DNA of 64,000 nucleotides from contig CM030358.1 in NCBI GenBank assembly GCA_017893485.1, forward strand, positions 149,929,368 to 149,993,367, given 5' to 3'. The position numbers and the translations under genes were made by a program. The notes beneath the pieces are model-generated. The model worked only from the letters and a program-made list of their open reading frames with translations. It had not been told where the DNA came from and made no database searches. The stretch's first letter is position 1. Every line of letters begins with the position of its first letter. The stretch comes from Hemerocallis citrina (Eukaryota > Streptophyta > Magnoliopsida > Asparagales > Asphodelaceae). Below, piece by piece: positions 10,430 through 20,945 of the stretch.

Positions 10430-12806
10430 ATGGAGTCGGAATTGGAAACGTCCTCGTCCTTGGGTAAGTACCAGGTCAAAGAGGAGGTTTTCTCCGAACC
10501 CGGCTCCGAAGGTGATGATGATGTAGTCTTCGTGGTGCAACCGCTGAGGTCTAGGAGGCTAGGGAAGGAGCCGATGGAAGAGGGTGGTGCGGACGGGGAT
10601 AGTGATGATGAGGACGGGGAGTCGGATCAAGACGCTGGTGATGATGACGAGGAGGGGGATGATGATGAGGATGGCGACGATGATGAAGAGGGTGACGAAG
10701 GAGAGCATGTCCACGCAGAAGGCGGGGGAGGAGAGAATGTTGGTGTACGGGAGGCTGGTCAGAGTATGCCGGAGGGGACAGCCGGGGTCGGAGAAGATCT
10801 TCCTCCGTTGCACCCACTGTCGACGCCTTCCCCCGAGCGTAAGCGACGACCACGTCGGAAGAAGAGAGTCTTGACAATCCCTCAAAGTCCCTCTTCGCCT
10901 GATGAGAATGCTCCGAGGGGGGGCCTTGATGTACCACCGGTCACCTTTCGGAATCCCGTGTCGATACGAATGTATCCTGACGACGTCAAGGACATTCAAC
11001 CGATCCCTCCCGTGCCTGGGGAGAACACAAGGACGAAGATCCGTGCGGACACCACTCCGAGCGTTTTGAGACCGGAGTACCTCAATATTATCAGGGCCGC
11101 TTACTACATTCCGAGGGAGTACGAGCTCCTACTACCGAGCCCGGGTATTCGTCCCACGACAGTGTTGGCTCCGGGCTATTGCATATTTCCAGAGGACGCC
11201 TTTATCTCGGGGCTGAGGCTGCCTCTGCATCCTTTCGTAAAGACGGTCTTGAACTGGGCAGAGCTGTCCCCCATGCAGTACGGCCCCAACTCGTGGAAGC
11301 ACCTCATCTGTTTCATCCTGAAGTGTCAAGAAAAAGGGGTGAAGCCGAGGCTTTCCTACTTCTGGTCCATCTTCAGTATCGGTTCGCTCGGAGATATTGA
11401 GGGCGTATTCTTCTTCACGCCGAGGCCAAACAAGAGAGTGGTGCATGGCCACCCGGATTCGATTAAGTTTTGGAGGGATAAGTACTTTGTCGTGAAGACC
11501 GAAGGGGAATGGGATATCCCGACCCAGTGGAACTTCGTGAAGCCGAAGCGCAAGCCTCCGAAGAGGAACGAGTTGTCTGCCCGGAAGTGGGGTAGGGTTG
11601 AGGAGATAGTCAGGGGTGACAGCATCTCATGGCTCCGGGTGATCGAAGTTCACCTAGCGAGGGACGGACTGAGTCCCGCCGACCCTAGTATGTCTCTTTC
11701 CTTATTTTTTCATCTTCCTGCCTTCGTGTTAACGTTTAGCCTTTCTTTTCTTATCTTGTTGTAGGGATGTCGACACAACAGGCGCAAGACAAGAAGATTC
11801 TGCTCACCGCGGCTGAGAAGACGAGACAGGAGAAGAAGAAGAAAGAAGAGCAGGATCGCCTCGCCGCCGAGAAGAGGAAGCTCTCTGCCCAGGTCCAGCA
11901 AGCCGGAGGGCCCTCCCAAGCACCTCCCCCTGCCCCGGAGGGACAATCTCCTTCGAAGAAGCAAAAGAAGCACCATCAGCATCAGTCCCACGCGTCGAGG
12001 TCGGCTCGAGACGCAGCGGGGGGCTTGGGGAAGTCGGTCGAGGCCCCGTCGCAATAGCTTCCCCCCGTACGCCCGAGCGCTACGGAGTTAGTGGGAAGGA
12101 TGGGGACGATGCCCTTCACCCCCGATTGGTCGATCTTGAAGGGGGACTCCATTCTCGACGGACCCGTAGCGATGGAGTTCATCTCGAAGGCCATTACCGA
12201 ACGGGATGGAATGGCCTTGGCGGTGCAGACGGCCGACCAGGCCTATATGCGATGGGCCCAAGCCAACCCCTCGGTAAGTCGACCGAGGTCTCTCAGATTT
12301 CACTTGATTTGTAATTATAACTAACTTTGATTCTTTGGTAACAGTCGATGCTCCACGGTCAGCACTTCCACAAGTGCCTGGAGAAGGAGATCCTATTCGA
12401 GCGGAAGCAGGCGGAGAAGTTCCTTCGGGAGCTAAACAAGGCGACGGACGACTTGAAGGAGGCCCGGGACCAAGTGGCCGTTCACGAGGCCCAGCTAGAC
12501 TCTTTGGACAAGATCCATAAGCAGGACCGAGAGGATCTGCTGAAGAAGGTCGCGGCCGAGGCGGCGGAGAAGGATAAGGCGAAGAAGGCCGTGGCGGACT
12601 TGGAGGGGGTCTTGGGGGAGACCTTGGTGGCGGCGCAGGATGAGGCTTACGAGCAGGCCAAGTCCCACTTCAAATATATTTATCCCGAGTGCAACGTCGA
12701 CCACCTCAGCTTCGGGTGGAAACCGGACCTGCCTCTGACCCCTGGTGGTGACGGTGGCGAAGAAGGTCACGGTGAAGAAGAGGTGCCACTCGACCCCCAA
12801 GACTAG
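10430..12806 (+). pseudogene. Antisense extra gene of the Tat element (Transposase_28 / 'putative gypsy type transposon' family)
   Basis: A spliced gene on the strand opposite gag-pol. Exon 1 is 10430-11687 (first in-frame ATG 10430; a better-placed ATG at 10380 is in another frame, suggesting a 5' frameshift). Exon 2 is 11765-12273 and exon 3 is 12345-12806. Both introns are GT-AG with phases that keep frame. Exon 1 has an acidic Asp/Glu run, then a globular domain (FPEDAFISGLRLPLHPFV...MQYGPNSWKHL) matching the plant PF04195 family. Exons 2-3 are lysine-rich and coiled-coil. One in-frame TAG at 12055-12057 breaks exon 2. The role of this protein in Tat elements is unknown. Confidence 0.72.
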
Positions 12807-12962
12807 ATATTTTTGTTTTTATTCTTTTTGATGTAAATGCCTTCGGCGGACTGGCCACCGCAAATTTTTGTATCGAAATTTTTGAAATGGAATGAAATAT
12901 GAATTTTTGGGCCGACCCTCGAACACTTTCATTTTTGTGATACTTTATTTTTCCTTTGGTAG

Positions 12963-13388
12963 AAGCTTGCTCGTCAACGAAAGTTGGCTCGGGACCGAGA
13001 GGCTGCCAAGAATTACTTTCTGAACAAGTCGAGAGAGCTCGGCCTAGAGGTGGCTCGTTTGAGAAAAATTTTAGCCGACCGGGACTGGTGGGTCATCGAG
13101 ACGGACTGGGCGGACTCGGATACCTCTAGTGGGCATTCGGCCTCCGAATCTTTTCTTCGCGAGGCCGTCGTAGAGAAAGAGTTGGAGGTTCGCCGGCTGA
13201 AGCTCATACTGGGTGCTGGTCTTGTTGAGGAGGCGAGCAACTCCACCCCGGGACGGTTGCTGCCGCTCTCGCCGGTTGAGACCCAGCCGGATGATGCAGA
13301 GAGCTCGGTGGCGGGCGCGTCCTCCTTGGTCGGAATAGCCGAGCGTCATAGGAGCCCCGAATTTGAGTTCCCGGCCGAGTGTGAGTGA
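12963..13388 (+). CDS. Coiled-coil reading frame downstream of the antisense gene, possible extra exon
   Basis: Open from an AG acceptor-like site (TTTGGTAG, ending 12962) to TGA at 13386-13388, about 140 codons, with no ATG near its start. It encodes a Leu/Glu/Arg-rich helix-forming segment (KSRELGLEVARLRKILADRD), then an acidic Ser-rich tail. It may be a fourth exon: an alternative GT at 12783 in exon 3 would join it in phase 0, but that donor is weak. It could otherwise be a separate remnant. Polyadenylation-like AATGAATAAG follows at 13443. Confidence 0.4.
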   Translation, partial: KLARQRKLARDREAAKNYFLNKSRELGLEVARLRKILADRDWWVIETDWADSDTSSGHSASESFLREAVVEKELEVRRLKLILGAGLVEEASNSTPGRLLPLSPVETQPDDAESSVAGASSLVGIAERHRSPEFEFPAECE

Positions 13389-13749
13389 GTTGAGAGTCTT
13401 CTTTGTATTTGTACTTTCGTTCATTGAGTTGTAAGCAATGAGCAATGAATAAGATCATTTGTTCTCCGGAGCCTTGATTGTCTCGGATGCCGAGGGTAGT
13501 TGGTGCGGAATCTCCGAAGAGTCGCAATCGACGCGACTGCGTCAATAATTGCGACGTTTCGCAATCCTAGGAATATTTATGGCGATGTTTCGCCTTTCGC
13601 CGTTTCACATTCCCAGGCGTAATAAATAAGGCCTCAGGGGGCTATATAATCACCACTCCCCTTCAGTTTTTGATCAGTGAGTCATTTGACTTGGATGCCT
13701 GCCCCTGGCGGGCATCCCAATAATATAAGATTTTCGCGCATCCCGGATC

Positions 13750-14100
13750 GGAGGCACACCGATCACCCTCGAACAATTCGGGGTACCGGCCGTCAGGGCC
13801 ATGGGACCCCGGGTTGTTCGTTGGTGAGCGGTGGGCCGACCGATCGTTTGGGGTGTTCGGAGAAGTCCGAAGCTCGGTGGCTCTTTCGCCGTCCGGGAAC
13901 AATTGGGGGTTTTGGGCTTGTTTGAGCCTTAAACCCCGAGTTGTTCTTGGACGATAGAAGTGTCGACTGATCTGTAGCTGGAGCAGAGAGAGAGCCGCTA
14001 GTCTTTGGCGCCCCTGCCATCCTCGAACAGTTTGGGGTTTGGGTTTTGCAAAAAGCCGTAAACCCCGAGCTGTTCGCGGGTGAGAGGGTGGCCAATAATC
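13750..14100. repeat. ~127-bp degenerate tandem repeat, 3 copies
   Basis: Blocks of CCTCGAACARTTNGGGG followed by AACCCCGAGTTGTTC recur at about 13766/13805, 13890/13931 and 14020/14060. Noncoding part of the Tat element, between the antisense gene and integrase. Confidence 0.65.
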
Positions 14101-14169
14101 CGACTCAAGGCTCGGGGCGTCTGCGGAAGGCGGACGCCTCAAAACTAAATAAAAATTTTACAAACACTG

Positions 14170-15200
14170 GGTGAGGGAACGGGTGGTAGCAGCGTCGAGC
14201 GTTGCCGCCGAGTGTCAAGGTCGCGGTGCCCTCGGAGAGGGCACCCGCCTTGCTCGGGGTCGACGCCGAGCTCCGGCACATGTCCTCTTGGAGAGACGGT
14301 GCGGGCGTGGCTGGCGGATGTCGCCTCGATAATCGGTTGATGGCCTTGAAGGGGGCCAAACCGAGCGAGGGACGGATGCCGAGCTCCCTATACCGGTGAG
14401 AAAGGCACTTGCAGGCGTAGCGTAGTGTCGCCGCCGAGCGCCAAGGTCAAGTGCCCTCGGAGAGGGCACCCGCCTTGCTCGGGGTTGACACCGAGCTCCT
14501 GCACATGTTCTCTTGGAGAGACGGTGCGGGCGTGGCTGACGGATGTCGCTTCGAGCATCGGTTGATGGCCTCGGAGGAGGCCAAACCGAGCGAGGAACGG
14601 ATGCCGAGCCCCCACACCGGCGAGAAAGGTAATTGCAGGCGTAGCATAGCGCCGCCGCCGAGTGCCATGGTCAAGTGCCCTCGGAGAGGGCACCTGCCTT
14701 GCTCGGGGTTGACACCGAGCTCCTGCACATGTTCTCTTGGAGAGACGGTGCGGGCGTGGCTGACGGATGTCGCCTCGAGCATCGATTGATGGCCTCGGAG
14801 GAGGCCAAACCGAGCGAGGGACGGATGCCGAGCCCCCACACCGGCGAGAAAGGCAATTGCAGGCGTAGCGTAGCGCCGCCACCGAGTGCCAAGGTCAAGT
14901 GCCCTCGGAGAGGGCACCTGCCTTGCTCGGGGTTGACACCGAGCTCCTGCACATGTTCTCTTGGAGAGACGGTGCGGGCGTGGCTGACGGATGTCGCCTC
15001 GAGCATCGGTTGATGGCCTCGGAGGAGGCCAAACCGAGCGAGGGACGGATGCCGAGCCCCCACACCGGCGAGAAAGGCAATTGCAGGCGCAGTGCAGCGC
15101 CGCCGCCGAGCAGTAGGGTCGTGGTGCCCACGGAGAGGGCACCCGCCTTGCTCGGGGTCGACGCCGAGCTCCTGCACATGTTCTCTTGGAGAGACGGTGC
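14170..15200. repeat. 224-bp tandem repeat, about 4.5 copies
   Basis: The segment GTGCCCTCGGAGAGGGCAC recurs at about 14228, 14451, 14675, 14899 and 15125, a 224-bp period (the last slightly longer). Units are 90% or more alike by eye. Each includes a short hairpin, GTGCCCTC-GGA-GAGGGCAC. 224 is not a multiple of 3, so the open frames here are not conserved proteins. Confidence 0.9.
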
Positions 15201-15202
15201 GA

Positions 15203-15596
15203 GCCGAGTCCTATGCTTGTAAGAGAAGCATGTTTGGGCTCGCGATTTTATCCGAGCGCCGGGTCCCATGCTTGTAAGAGAAGCATGTTTGGGCTCGCGA
15301 TTTTATCCGGGTGCCGAGTCCTATGCTTGTAAGAGAAGCATGTTTGGGCTCGCGATTTTATCCAGGTGCCGAGTCCTATGCTTATAAGAGAAGCATGTTT
15401 GGGCTCGCGATTTTATCCGAGTGCCGAGTCCTATGCTTGTAAGAGAAGCATGTTTGGGCTCGCGATTTTATCCGGGTGCCGAGTCCTATGCTTGTAAGAG
15501 AAGCATGTTTGGGCTCGCGATTTTATCCGCGTGCCGAGTCCTATGCTTGTAAGAGAAGCATGTTTGGGCTCGCGATTTTATCCGGGAGCCGAGTCC
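15203..15596. repeat. 55-bp tandem repeat, 7 copies, each with a hairpin
   Basis: The motif GCTTGTAAGAGAAGCATG starts at 15215, 15270, 15325, 15380, 15435, 15490 and 15545, an exact 55-bp period. Each unit contains ATGCTT-gtaagag-AAGCAT, a perfect 6-bp stem with a 7-base loop (one loop variant at 15380). It then continues GGCTCGCGATTTTATCCGRG, the same core as the array at 8.4-10.0 kb. Confidence 0.93.
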
Positions 15597-15793
15597 GTGA
15601 GGTGTCCTTTACCTGTTTACAAGGTTTGGAATTATAAGCTTGTTTTAAGAAAGCTGACATGTTTACAATATATGCTTGTTACAAACAAGTCTAGGCACGA
15701 CGTGCCGTTTACAGGACTTTACAAAAGACTAGGCACAACGTGCCGATTACGATCGTTACATTTTACATGGATTCTACTCTCCTAAGAACTTAA
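15597..15793. other. Spacer between integrase end and 55-bp array
   Basis: Unique-looking 200 bp containing two related blocks, CTAGGCACGACGTGCCGTTTAC and CTAGGCACAACGTGCCGATTAC written here as CTAGGCACRACGTGCCG plus TTAC, about 40 bp apart. Each holds a GGCAC-rACGT-GCC palindrome. No coding signal. Confidence 0.5.
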
Positions 15794-16274
15794 TCAAGTG
15801 TTCCGCATTCCAGGGCCTCTTGACGGGCTTGCCGTGGTGTTGGTCAGGCGATAGGTACCCGGTCGTACGACCTCTGAAACCTTGTAAGGGCCCTCCCAGT
15901 TTGGTGCCAACTTTCTTTTCTGGCTGGGGTTGGATACCGCCAGTTTCCGGAGGACAAGATCTCCGAGTGCAATGTTTGTTGGGCGCACCTTCTTGTTGTA
16001 GAATCTCTCGATTCTTTGCTGGTAGATGTTCCTTCTGATGGCCGACTTCTCCCTGACCTCATCTATGAGGTCCAGGTCGGCTCGTAGTTGTACGGAGTTG
16101 CTTGCTTCATCGAAAGCCATGATCCGGGGGGAGGGAATACCTATTTCCAAGGGAATGACGGCCTCGGCGCCGTATGTTAAGTTGAAAGGTGACTCCCCCG
16201 TCAGGATTCTTTTCGTCGTTCGGTGGGCCCAGAGAACGCTTGCCAGTTAGTCGACCCATAACCCCTTGGAGGAA
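15794..16274 (-). pseudogene. pol: Tat integrase C-terminal region
   Basis: Continues the integrase in the shifted frame. A TAA stop lies near 16250, in place of the Glu usual before LASVLWAHRT. Past it, the frame is open through LTYGAEAVIPLEIG and the basic C-terminal domain (LGDLVLRK...NWEGPYKV) to a natural-looking end at about 15794. The C-terminal half resembles integrase C-terminal domains of plant Ty3/gypsy elements. Confidence 0.82.
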
Positions 16275-17673
16275 TTATCGAGTCGCTTCTTGAGTCCGTC
16301 GAGGATCTGACGATTCGCGTTCTCTGCCTGCCCTGTTGGACTGGGGATGGCATACTGAAGAGAAGCGCTGCTGGATACCGAGGTCTTCGCAGAACTTGCA
16401 AAAATGCTTCCCTACAAACTGGGTCCCGTTATCCGTGACGAGTACTTGGGGGATCCCGAACCGACAGATAATGTGTTTCCAGAAGAATTGTTGAGTCTGC
16501 TGCTCGGTGATCGTAACTAATGGCTCCGCCTCGATCCATTTTGTGAAGTAGTTGATTGCAACTATAAGAAACTTTCGTTGCCCCGTCGCCTTTGGAAAGG
16601 GGCCTACAAGATCCATCCCCCACATTGCAAAGGGGGTCGGACTGGCCATGGACCGGAGGTTTGCTTGCGGGACTCTTTTGATGGGCGAGAATCTCTGACA
16701 GGGGCCACACTTCTTGACAAGGGTCAAAGCGTCCTGCAACATGGTGGGCCAGTAGTACCCGTGGTTCAAAGCCTTTCGTGCCAGCGAACGACTTCCCATG
16801 TGACACCCGCCAATCCCCTCGTGTAATTCCTTGAGAGCATACTTGGCTTCATTGGGAGTGAGGCAGCGGAGATAGGGTCGGCCGTCTGAGGTAGTGTAGG
16901 ACCTCTTGAAGAGTGTTGAGTCGATCATTGTGAACCTTTCCGCTCGGGCCCTGACCCTTCTCGCTTCGGCTCGGTCTTCTGGGAGCTCTCCCGTGACGAG
17001 AAATCGCCTAATTAGTGTAGTCCAGTCTTCGGGGGGAGTTCCGTCTTCAATGCACAGGACCTCCGGGATGTCGATGCTGGGTTTTAGCATGACCTCGATC
17101 AGGACCGTGCGGTCGAGACCTTCGAAGGAAGAGGAGGCCAGTTTTGACAAGGCATCGGCCTGGACGTTCTGTTCCCTGGGGATCCGTAAAACAGCCGATT
17201 CATCGAAGGACGCCAGTAGGCGTTGAACTACAGCTCGGTACCGGACCATGCGATCGTCACGGGCCTCGTACTCCCCGGTGATCTGGTTGACCACGAGCTG
17301 GGAGTTGCTAAAAGCCCTGATCTGCTTGGCTCCGGCCTGATGAGCTAGGGTGAGCCCGGCGATCATTGCTTCGTACTCGGCCTCGTTGTTGGAGGCAGGG
17401 AAGTTGAGGCGGAGGCAGTATTGTAGAAGGAAACCGTCCGGGCCTCGCAGGATGATGCCCGCTCCGCTGCCTGCCTCGCAGGAGGAACCATCGACGTAAA
17501 CTTCCCACGTCTGGTCGCTTTCCTTGCTTGTAGGGTGCTCAGAGATGGTGCACTCCGTAATGAACTCCGCGAGCGCCTGCCCCTTGATGGCTGTTCTGGG
17601 CTGATAGCCAATGTCATACTGGCTGAGCTCGATCGACCATTTCACGAGTCGACCCGAGCTTTCTGGTCTGTAG
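16275..17673 (-). pseudogene. pol: Tat RNase H end, archaeal-type RNase H and integrase N/core
   Basis: Continues pol after solo LTR B. First comes the tail of the Ty3 RNase H (SSGRLVKWSIELSQYDIGYQ). Then an archaeal-type RNase H with VYVDGSS, NNEAEYEA and QADALSKLAS blocks; its third acidic site reads FSNSQLVV, with Asn (codon 17304-17306) instead of the usual Asp. The integrase zinc domain (H...C-GPC, 16790-16900) and the core (MDLVGPF, VTDNGTQF) follow. Just before the expected catalytic Glu a frameshift near 16325 ends the frame. Integrase activity is therefore lost. Confidence 0.88.
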
Positions 17674-20600
17674 TGTAACGCCCCTGAATCCCAAATACAC
17701 TGAATTCGAGATGTTCTACAGGATCTTTTCACTTTCTTAGTACACTTTTACAGGGAAATTAAAACTTTTCATCATACATCAGAGATTACATCATAATTAC
17801 ATCTTTCTTTTGCACAGCGGAAGTAAAAATACAACAATTTGATACAAGTACAACAGCATAATGTAATCTTTAAGCATCCATCCTCTTTTAATCTTTAACA
17901 AGTCATTTACCTGCATGTAAGACTGTGGGTACGTCAGTTTATTCAACCGACGAACATTATACACGGCCATCCTCTCTATGCCGGAAATAGTATAACTTAA
18001 CATTTCATATTTAGCAAACACAAACTTGTCATATTTCAAACTAAGGGGACTACCCTATTGATGTCGTGTTGTGATTGTGCACTTAGTCCTTAATGCAGTT
18101 AATTATGTTATATGACACTAATGCGCACTTGTTCGGAGTCTATGCATCCCATACTACATAGGTCTGAGGGCAAGCCCTTATTCGTTCTTCATCTTTATAG
18201 GGTTCAATCCCCCGTTATGATTTAATCTACTACTGTAATTACGGTAAGTATCCTAGATGTTATCTGTCCTACGAACTCATGTTTAGGCACTCTGGAGTAG
18301 TATCCTCACCCAGACGCATCATGGGAATTCCTGGGATACGCTCTCACCATAAACATGACACCACCCGTAGTCTTCAAACATCCCACGAGCGTCGCCACTG
18401 GGACGGTACTCTGGAACAGTATCCTCACCCAGACTCGTCATGGGAATTCCTGGGATACGCTCTCGCCGCTACCCAGGGCCCCCATACTCAGTGTTTTTCT
18501 CTTACTTTCATCACATCTTCACTATGCACTAGTCCTTAGTTTTGTTAAAAATCATGAACAAAATAATCACTAGAGTTAGCCTCTCCATCAACCGGACTTA
18601 TTCATTTGTTTCATCATGACCAACCTTGGTCTAATTTCATCTCAATTCATTTTCTCAATGCCGGGGAGACTTAGCTACTCTATTTCAAATTTCATTTCAC
18701 AATCTTCAACTCATAACAATTTCCATGTCGAGTTCTCAACTCACTTGTATGTTCTTTTTCATTTCATGATTTCACTTCATTCACAAGTCCACAATGAGTA
18801 CTTTTAACTCACAAAGTTCATAATTATAGCCAACAATTTCTTTTTCCCTTTCATAAAAATCATGATTTTAATTTCATAAACATACATGAATTCAATAACT
18901 TCATAATATTACTAGTAACATCCATACTCCACATTTTGCACAATATTCATGGGCAAGAATAGTAATAAAATCATGTCACACCACAAATACTTTTTCCCAT
19001 CACTTATAATAGCCTATTTCACTTAATCTTTATGAGTTATAAATTCCATAAGTATATATCTTATAACCAAAGCTCGAATTATGCCTTTTATTCACAAACC
19101 ATATTGTCTTTTATTCCATAAATACCCAAATTACTCTTATAAAATTCCTTGTATTTTTATGAGAATTACCATATTTATTTCATAATTTTTGGACTTCAAA
19201 AACACCCAAAAAAATTATTTTTTCCTATATGCCGAAGGCAAGAATCGAACCAAGCGCCGCACCAAGACAGCACAGAGCTCCGACCGCTAGGCCGTTCGTC
19301 GAACACGTCATAAGAGCGACTGGGGTCTATATATACCCTGAGTTCGTTGCTTACTGTTTTTTTAGGGAATTTAACAAAAGAAGTGTTCTGCTCGGGATTC
19401 GAACTGCGCAACACAGAGAAGCCAACCGGCGTCCAAGACCACCTGAGCCACTGGCTCGGGTTGTCACAAACCCAATAAAATTCCTTATATGTTATATTCG
19501 TACTGTTTTGAAAATAATTCGACATTCAAATAGCCATAGTTGCTTATTGCTTTGATAAAATTTTCTAAAAACTTCCAGATTAGATCCTCAGTCATATAAG
19601 TTCATACCAGTAAAATAATATAAATTTTTTTGGTACTAATGAAATGTAATTTCACATACAAAGACCCAAAAATTATTTATTAAAATACATTATTGTATTT
19701 TCGACATTGCCATATAATCAATCTACTAGTCTTTTTATTAAATAATTTCATGGAGAAAATTTACTGATATTAGTTCTTAATTCAACCATCACATATGATT
19801 TCCATAGTCCACATTCATATCAACATGAAGGTCCATCTATCACAATTAACAAGTGTACATTATGTCTCTAATCATAATAACAACACTCTTAATTTAATTT
19901 AATCACTATCACAACTTCACACTAATAAACATGGGGCAATCTACACACAATTTAATCTTAACACTAGAGCCATATAAGTTAATCAATACATTTCAATCAA
20001 TTCACATGCTAACTACTCAATTTAAGTGGGCTCTTCATAGTATTTTTCATGCATCTTTAAGGGTGTAAAATTAGCATGGATCTACTTTAGAAATATAAAA
20101 TGTTTTACCCACCTTAATTGGAGAGAAACACAAACAAAAGCAATCAAGTCCTTGTAGATGAAAGCACCACCTCCTAGCCAAAAGCGCTCAAGCTCCAAGC
20201 CTCCAACCAATGCCGAATGCTTCCTCAAGCTCCAAACCGAATGCTTCCCTCCTTGGTGATGCCGGCCACTCCAAGTAACAACACCCACACAATCTCTTAT
20301 CTTTTATAACTCACACAATGATAATACTATAACTTAGAGATTATACTTTGCATATGAAAAATTAGCCATGAGAAGGGGGGTATTTATACTAAAAAATGAG
20401 GGGAATGGAGGGCCAAGATTGTCTTGGTGGTTGTTGGATGAAGGGTTTAGATCAAAGTAGGAGTTAGAAGAACTACCCACCTCCTTGAAACTACTCCCAT
20501 GTTCTCCACACCCAAAATCAAAAATTCCCTCCAAAAAGAATGCTACCGGCCTCAAAATAAAGTGTGCAATGCACGTGTACGTGTAGTGCACGTGCATGCA

Positions 20601-20945
20601 ACTAGGCCAAATTTGTACATTCTTAATTTGTACAAAAATAATTTAGTGGAAAAAGTCTTCTACATGACAAGTTTAATTAAAATAAATTAATTCATGGGCT
20701 TTCTTTTTGGGCCAAAATAATTTTATAAAAATAATAAAAATAAAAATGCTTTTGGGCTTTTTAAGAAAAGGCTTTTTAATTAAATCAAATAAGGCTTTTA
20801 AAGAAGGCTTTTTGGACTAAAATAATTTGAGAAAATTATATTTAAATATACACATCATGATAAAATAATCCAAATAAAATGTTGCACGTGCACAACACGT
20901 GCAAAATAAATAATTTCTCACTTATTGAAAAATCAGGGTATTACA
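17674..20945. mobile_element. Solo LTR B (3.3 kb), TSD TGTAG, inside Tat RNase H
   Basis: Starts TGTAACGCCCCTGAATCCC and ends AGGGTATTACA, flanked by perfect TGTAG duplications (17669-17673 and 20946-20950). No coding domain. It is clearly related to solo LTR A: same ends, and a shared internal block at 17930-17990 (GTGGGTACGTCAGT...CATCCTCTCTAT). A TATA-like TATTTATACT lies near 20380. Its insertion splits the Tat RNase H domain, so it is younger than the Tat element. Confidence 0.78.
19236..19460 (-). other. Two tandem tRNA-like (pol III A/B box) sequences inside solo LTR B
   Basis: On the minus strand two units each show an A-box-like then a B-box-like motif. Unit 1 has GGCCTAGCGGTC (19282-19293) and GGTTCGATTCT (19241-19251). 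Unit 2 has CCAGTGGCTCAGGTGGTC (19437-19454) and CAGTTCGAATCCC (19393-19405). Spacing between boxes is about 30-35 bases, as in tRNA genes. No CCA-ready acceptor stem or full cloverleaf could be drawn, so they are tRNA-derived relics rather than tRNA genes. Confidence 0.5.

Noticed and set aside
14215..15269. Overlapping frames of 112-231 codons, both strands
   Set aside because: Products of the 224-bp GC-rich repeat; the repeating peptide shifts frame from unit to unit.
19236..19460. Functional tRNA genes
   Set aside because: A and B boxes are recognisable but no acceptor stem or anticodon arm could be drawn, and the boxes deviate from consensus.
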